64,000 nucleotides of DNA, from positions 1 through 64,000 of the forward strand of contig JADJII010000008.1 of NCBI GenBank assembly GCA_016707075.1, in the 5' to 3' direction. Made by a program: the position numbers and the translations under genes. Shown here one piece after another: positions 61,853 through 64,000 of this stretch (positions are counted from its first letter, which is position 1; the number at the start of each line of letters is the position of its first letter). Source of the DNA: Egaibacter danicus (lineage in GTDB: Bacteria; Pseudomonadota; Gammaproteobacteria; Burkholderiales; Burkholderiaceae_C). Below the pieces are notes generated by a model. The model did no database searches. It had not been told where the DNA came from and saw only the letters and a program-made list of their open reading frames with translations.

Positions 61853-63554
61853 TCAGCTGAGACCCCAAACCTGGGACAGATACTTCCAGTTGATGAAGTA
61901 ATACAGCACAAAGGCGGCCAAAAACACCATCGCCAGTGCGAACGTTCCCGGAGCTGCAAAGCCTGCCGAGCCGTAGTTCTGCACGGCGACCCCGGCTGGT
62001 GTTGGGGGAATCGGTGTGAAGCGGGCGCTGACCGCACCACTGTCAAGCCTCTTGCCCCACAGCAGCGAGCCGACCGTGATGTAGATGTAGATGGCGCCAC
62101 CGAGGATCGCCGCGAATGCCCGCGATGCCGACCAGGCCCATCATCAGGTAGGCTGCACCGGGCCATTCATAGGCTTGTGCCGCGCCGCTGAAGGCCATAT
62201 CCCAGTGCCGACGCGAAACACCCAGTGTGCCAGCGCCCATCATCACCAGGCAAAAGAAATACATCGATAGGCCAAACAGGTAAGGCTGGGCCTTTGCAAG
62301 ACCGGGGTTGATCATTTCGCGCCGGAACAGCACGGGGATCAGGAAGTAAGTCAGTGCCATGAACGACAACGTCGTGCCCACCACCACAGTGGCGTGGAAA
62401 TGGCCCGGCACATAGATCGTGTTGTGGATCAGCATATTGAGCTGCTCGGTACCCATCATCACGCCGGAGATGCCGCCCAGGAAGCCGAAACCGATCAGCG
62501 AGATAAACACGCCTGAGAACACCGGGTTGCCCCAGGGCGCCTTGCGCAACCATTCGAACAGCCCTTTGGTATAGCCCTTTTGCCGCTGTGCCACCTCAAT
62601 CGCGCCAGGGATGGTCAGGCCATGAATCATTGAGGCCAGCACGGCAAAGTACATGAAATAGCTGGTATTAACGACCTTCCAGGCCGTACTCACACCAGGG
62701 TCGGCCAGCAGGTGGTGCGCACTGGCCAGTTGCAGAAACAGGATGTAAAGCAGGAAGGCACCACGGCTCACGCGCTCGCTCATTGGCTTGGCACCGAACG
62801 CAATGGCCGCCACGGCGTACCAGATCGAGATGTGTGCCGCGACGTTGATCTGCTGCGACGAGTGACCGAAGGCCCACCAGATCGTCCGGTAAACCAGCGG
62901 GTCAACCTCCTTGACAATGCCCACGGACATCAGGAAGGTGGGAATCAGGATGATCGCACCAGACGTGATCGTGAACACCGCGATAATCGCTGCCGTGATT
63001 GCCCCGAAAGTCACCAGCGGCACGGAACCTGTATAGGTTTTGTCGCGCTTGGCGATCACCAGTGTGCCAAAGAATACGAAGCAGGCGATCAACGCACCTA
63101 CGGCGAACAGGATCAACCCCAGGTAAAAGCTCGGTGCCGCCATCATGGGGACGTAGCTCGTCATCATCACGCTGGAACTGCCCTGGAAAACGGCGACATT
63201 GTTGGTAATGGCACCAATGAGCATCAACGCAAATGCCAGCCACGCAATTTTCGGTGTAGCGATGCGGCATCGCAGCAAAGTCGATGAACAGAAGTAGAGG
63301 ACGGCAACCTCGAAAAAGATGATCCAGAAAATCAGCATGTCGATGCCGTGTGCGGTAAGAACCTGGTAGAAAGTGTCGGCCGCGAGCCAGTGCACGGCCG
63401 GCCAGCGGGTCAACACAACGCCGATGGCGAGGATGCCGCCAATCAGCAGAAACACCACAGCCACGAAGGCGTTGGCAATCATCAGCTTCTCGGCCTGGCC
63501 TTCAAACTGCAAGCCCGATCGCGGGCAGGTCCGGTAAGTCACAGCACTGGACAT
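61853..63554 (-). CDS. Heme-copper oxidase subunit I (possible CuA-type NO reductase), frameshifted near the 3' end
   Basis: Starts at ATG 63554 with AAGGAGCG upstream. Heme/copper ligands are present: His69 (low-spin), His231 (helix VI), His280/His281 (helix VII) and His385/His387 (VPGHFHATVV). Four residues after His231 is Gln235 (FGHSSQQIN), where A- and B-family oxygen reductases have the cross-linked Tyr; NO reductases lack that Tyr. Near 62112 one extra base shifts the frame; with it removed the protein continues (GGAIYIYITVGSLLWGK to QVWGLS, stop at 61853), about 566 residues. As given, the open frame ends at 62043. Confidence 0.85.
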
Positions 63555-63564
63555 GGCACGCTCC

Positions 63565-64000
63565 TTATTTCACGTACATGCGACCAACCATCGTGTGATG
63601 GTTGATGCCGCAGTATTCGTTGCAGACGACAGAAAATTGCCCGGACTGATTGGGTGTGACATTCACCACGTGCTCAAAGCCGGGTACGACCTGAATATTG
63701 ATATTGGTCGGCTGCAACGAGAACCCATGGTTGTAGTCCAGGGAGGTCAGGTGGAGCCGGTAGGTCTTGCCTTTCTCGAGCTCAATGATGGGCCACCAAC
63801 TCCACAACCGGGCAATCAGGTACACGTCGCTTCCCTCCGGTGGGTGTACCACCGGAATTTTTGCGTCGGTCTCGGTACGCACCGTGTACTTGTCAACCAC
63901 CGCCTGAGCCTTTGCGGTAAACATTTCGGGTGTGGTGCGATAGGTTTCAGTAGAAAGGTTCTGCTTGCCGTAGATATGCCAGCCAACCATCATGAAAAAC
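63565..64000 (-). CDS. Heme-copper oxidase CuA subunit II (5' end beyond window)
   Basis: The last 145 residues of a periplasmic cupredoxin domain. The CuA site is complete: His in LDYNHGFSLQP, and the cluster C-N-E-Y-C-G-I-N-H-x-x-M (CNEYCGINHHTMVG). The frame stays open past the ATG at 63993 into FFMMVGWHIYG, probably the end of a membrane helix, so the true start is outside the window. It precedes subunit I by 10 bp. The presence of CuA means electrons come from a cytochrome c or similar donor. Confidence 0.92.
   Translation of the reverse strand, partial: FFMMVGWHIYGKQNLSTETYRTTPEMFTAKAQAVVDKYTVRTETDAKIPVVHPPEGSDVYLIARLWSWWPIIELEKGKTYRLHLTSLDYNHGFSLQPTNINIQVVPGFEHVVNVTPNQSGQFSVVCNEYCGINHHTMVGRMYVK

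Noticed and set aside
60039..62166. Extended N-termini for the SCO, CtaB and cytochrome b-MvhD proteins
   Set aside because: The extra residues overlap upstream genes in other frames and are low-complexity Arg/Ala-rich; inner ATGs with tight coupling fit the families.

Overview
The window reads as chromosomal DNA of a betaproteobacterium, most likely Comamonadaceae (Rhodoferax, Albidiferax or Polaromonas type). The evidence is gene order: gltB-gltD followed by mlaF-mlaE; pilMNOPQ-aroK-aroB-dgt; lptM-lysA; resB-ccsB next to a di-heme cytochrome c4 and engB; msrPQ; tandem lipid A acyltransferases before metK; and a PEP-CTERM protein. A short interspersed repeat of about 48 bp occurs nine times. 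I see no rRNA, tRNA or CRISPR array. The organism is inferred from gene content only.

Layout. 1-7.9 kb: start of the mla lipid transport operon and both subunits of NADPH glutamate synthase. 7.9-11.1 kb: an accessory patch with a REP-associated (RAYT) transposase between inverted REP hairpins, remnants of a type I secretion locus and one unrecognised secreted protein. 11.1-21.9 kb: one long minus-strand unit running from type IV pilus assembly (pilM-Q) through shikimate genes (aroK, aroB) to dgt, an MFS carrier, a DUF1415 protein and a methyltransferase. 22.1-35.1 kb: housekeeping genes for murein synthesis (mrcA), iron (cyaY), LPS export (lptM), lysine (lysA), methionine sulfoxide repair (msrPQ), cytochrome c maturation (ccsB, resB), cytochrome c4, engB and lipid A acylation. 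35.1-39 kb: metK with a structured leader, then a LysR regulator divergent from choline sulfatase. 39-42.4 kb: a PEP-CTERM lipase-like protein, a membrane protein and decayed secreted-protein genes, one carrying a 25-G run. 42.6-46.9 kb: SOS-type polymerase dnaE2 with a LexA-like operator, a frameshifted cupin and a DUF1772 protein. 47-54.3 kb: a sugar-type ABC importer, its divergent LacI regulator and a hydroxyacid dehydrogenase.

54.6-64 kb is the most unusual part. One minus-strand operon encodes a CuA subunit II, a heme-copper subunit I with Gln where oxygen reductases carry the cross-linked Tyr, heme O synthase, an SCO copper chaperone, a cytochrome b fused to two [4Fe-4S] sites and an MvhD-like domain, a small membrane-anchored protein, a second heme-copper subunit I homologue that appears to lack the CuB His-His pair, and a cytochrome b fused to a [2Fe-2S] ferredoxin and an FAD/NAD(P)H reductase. 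Together they look like a membrane electron-transfer system linking NAD(P)H and iron-sulfur carriers to quinol or cytochrome and then to O2 or NO. I know of no described complex with this composition.

Several single-base frameshifts (near 9.15, 41.0, 46.03 and 62.11 kb) and the poly-G run mean that local sequence accuracy should be considered before any gene here is called dead.
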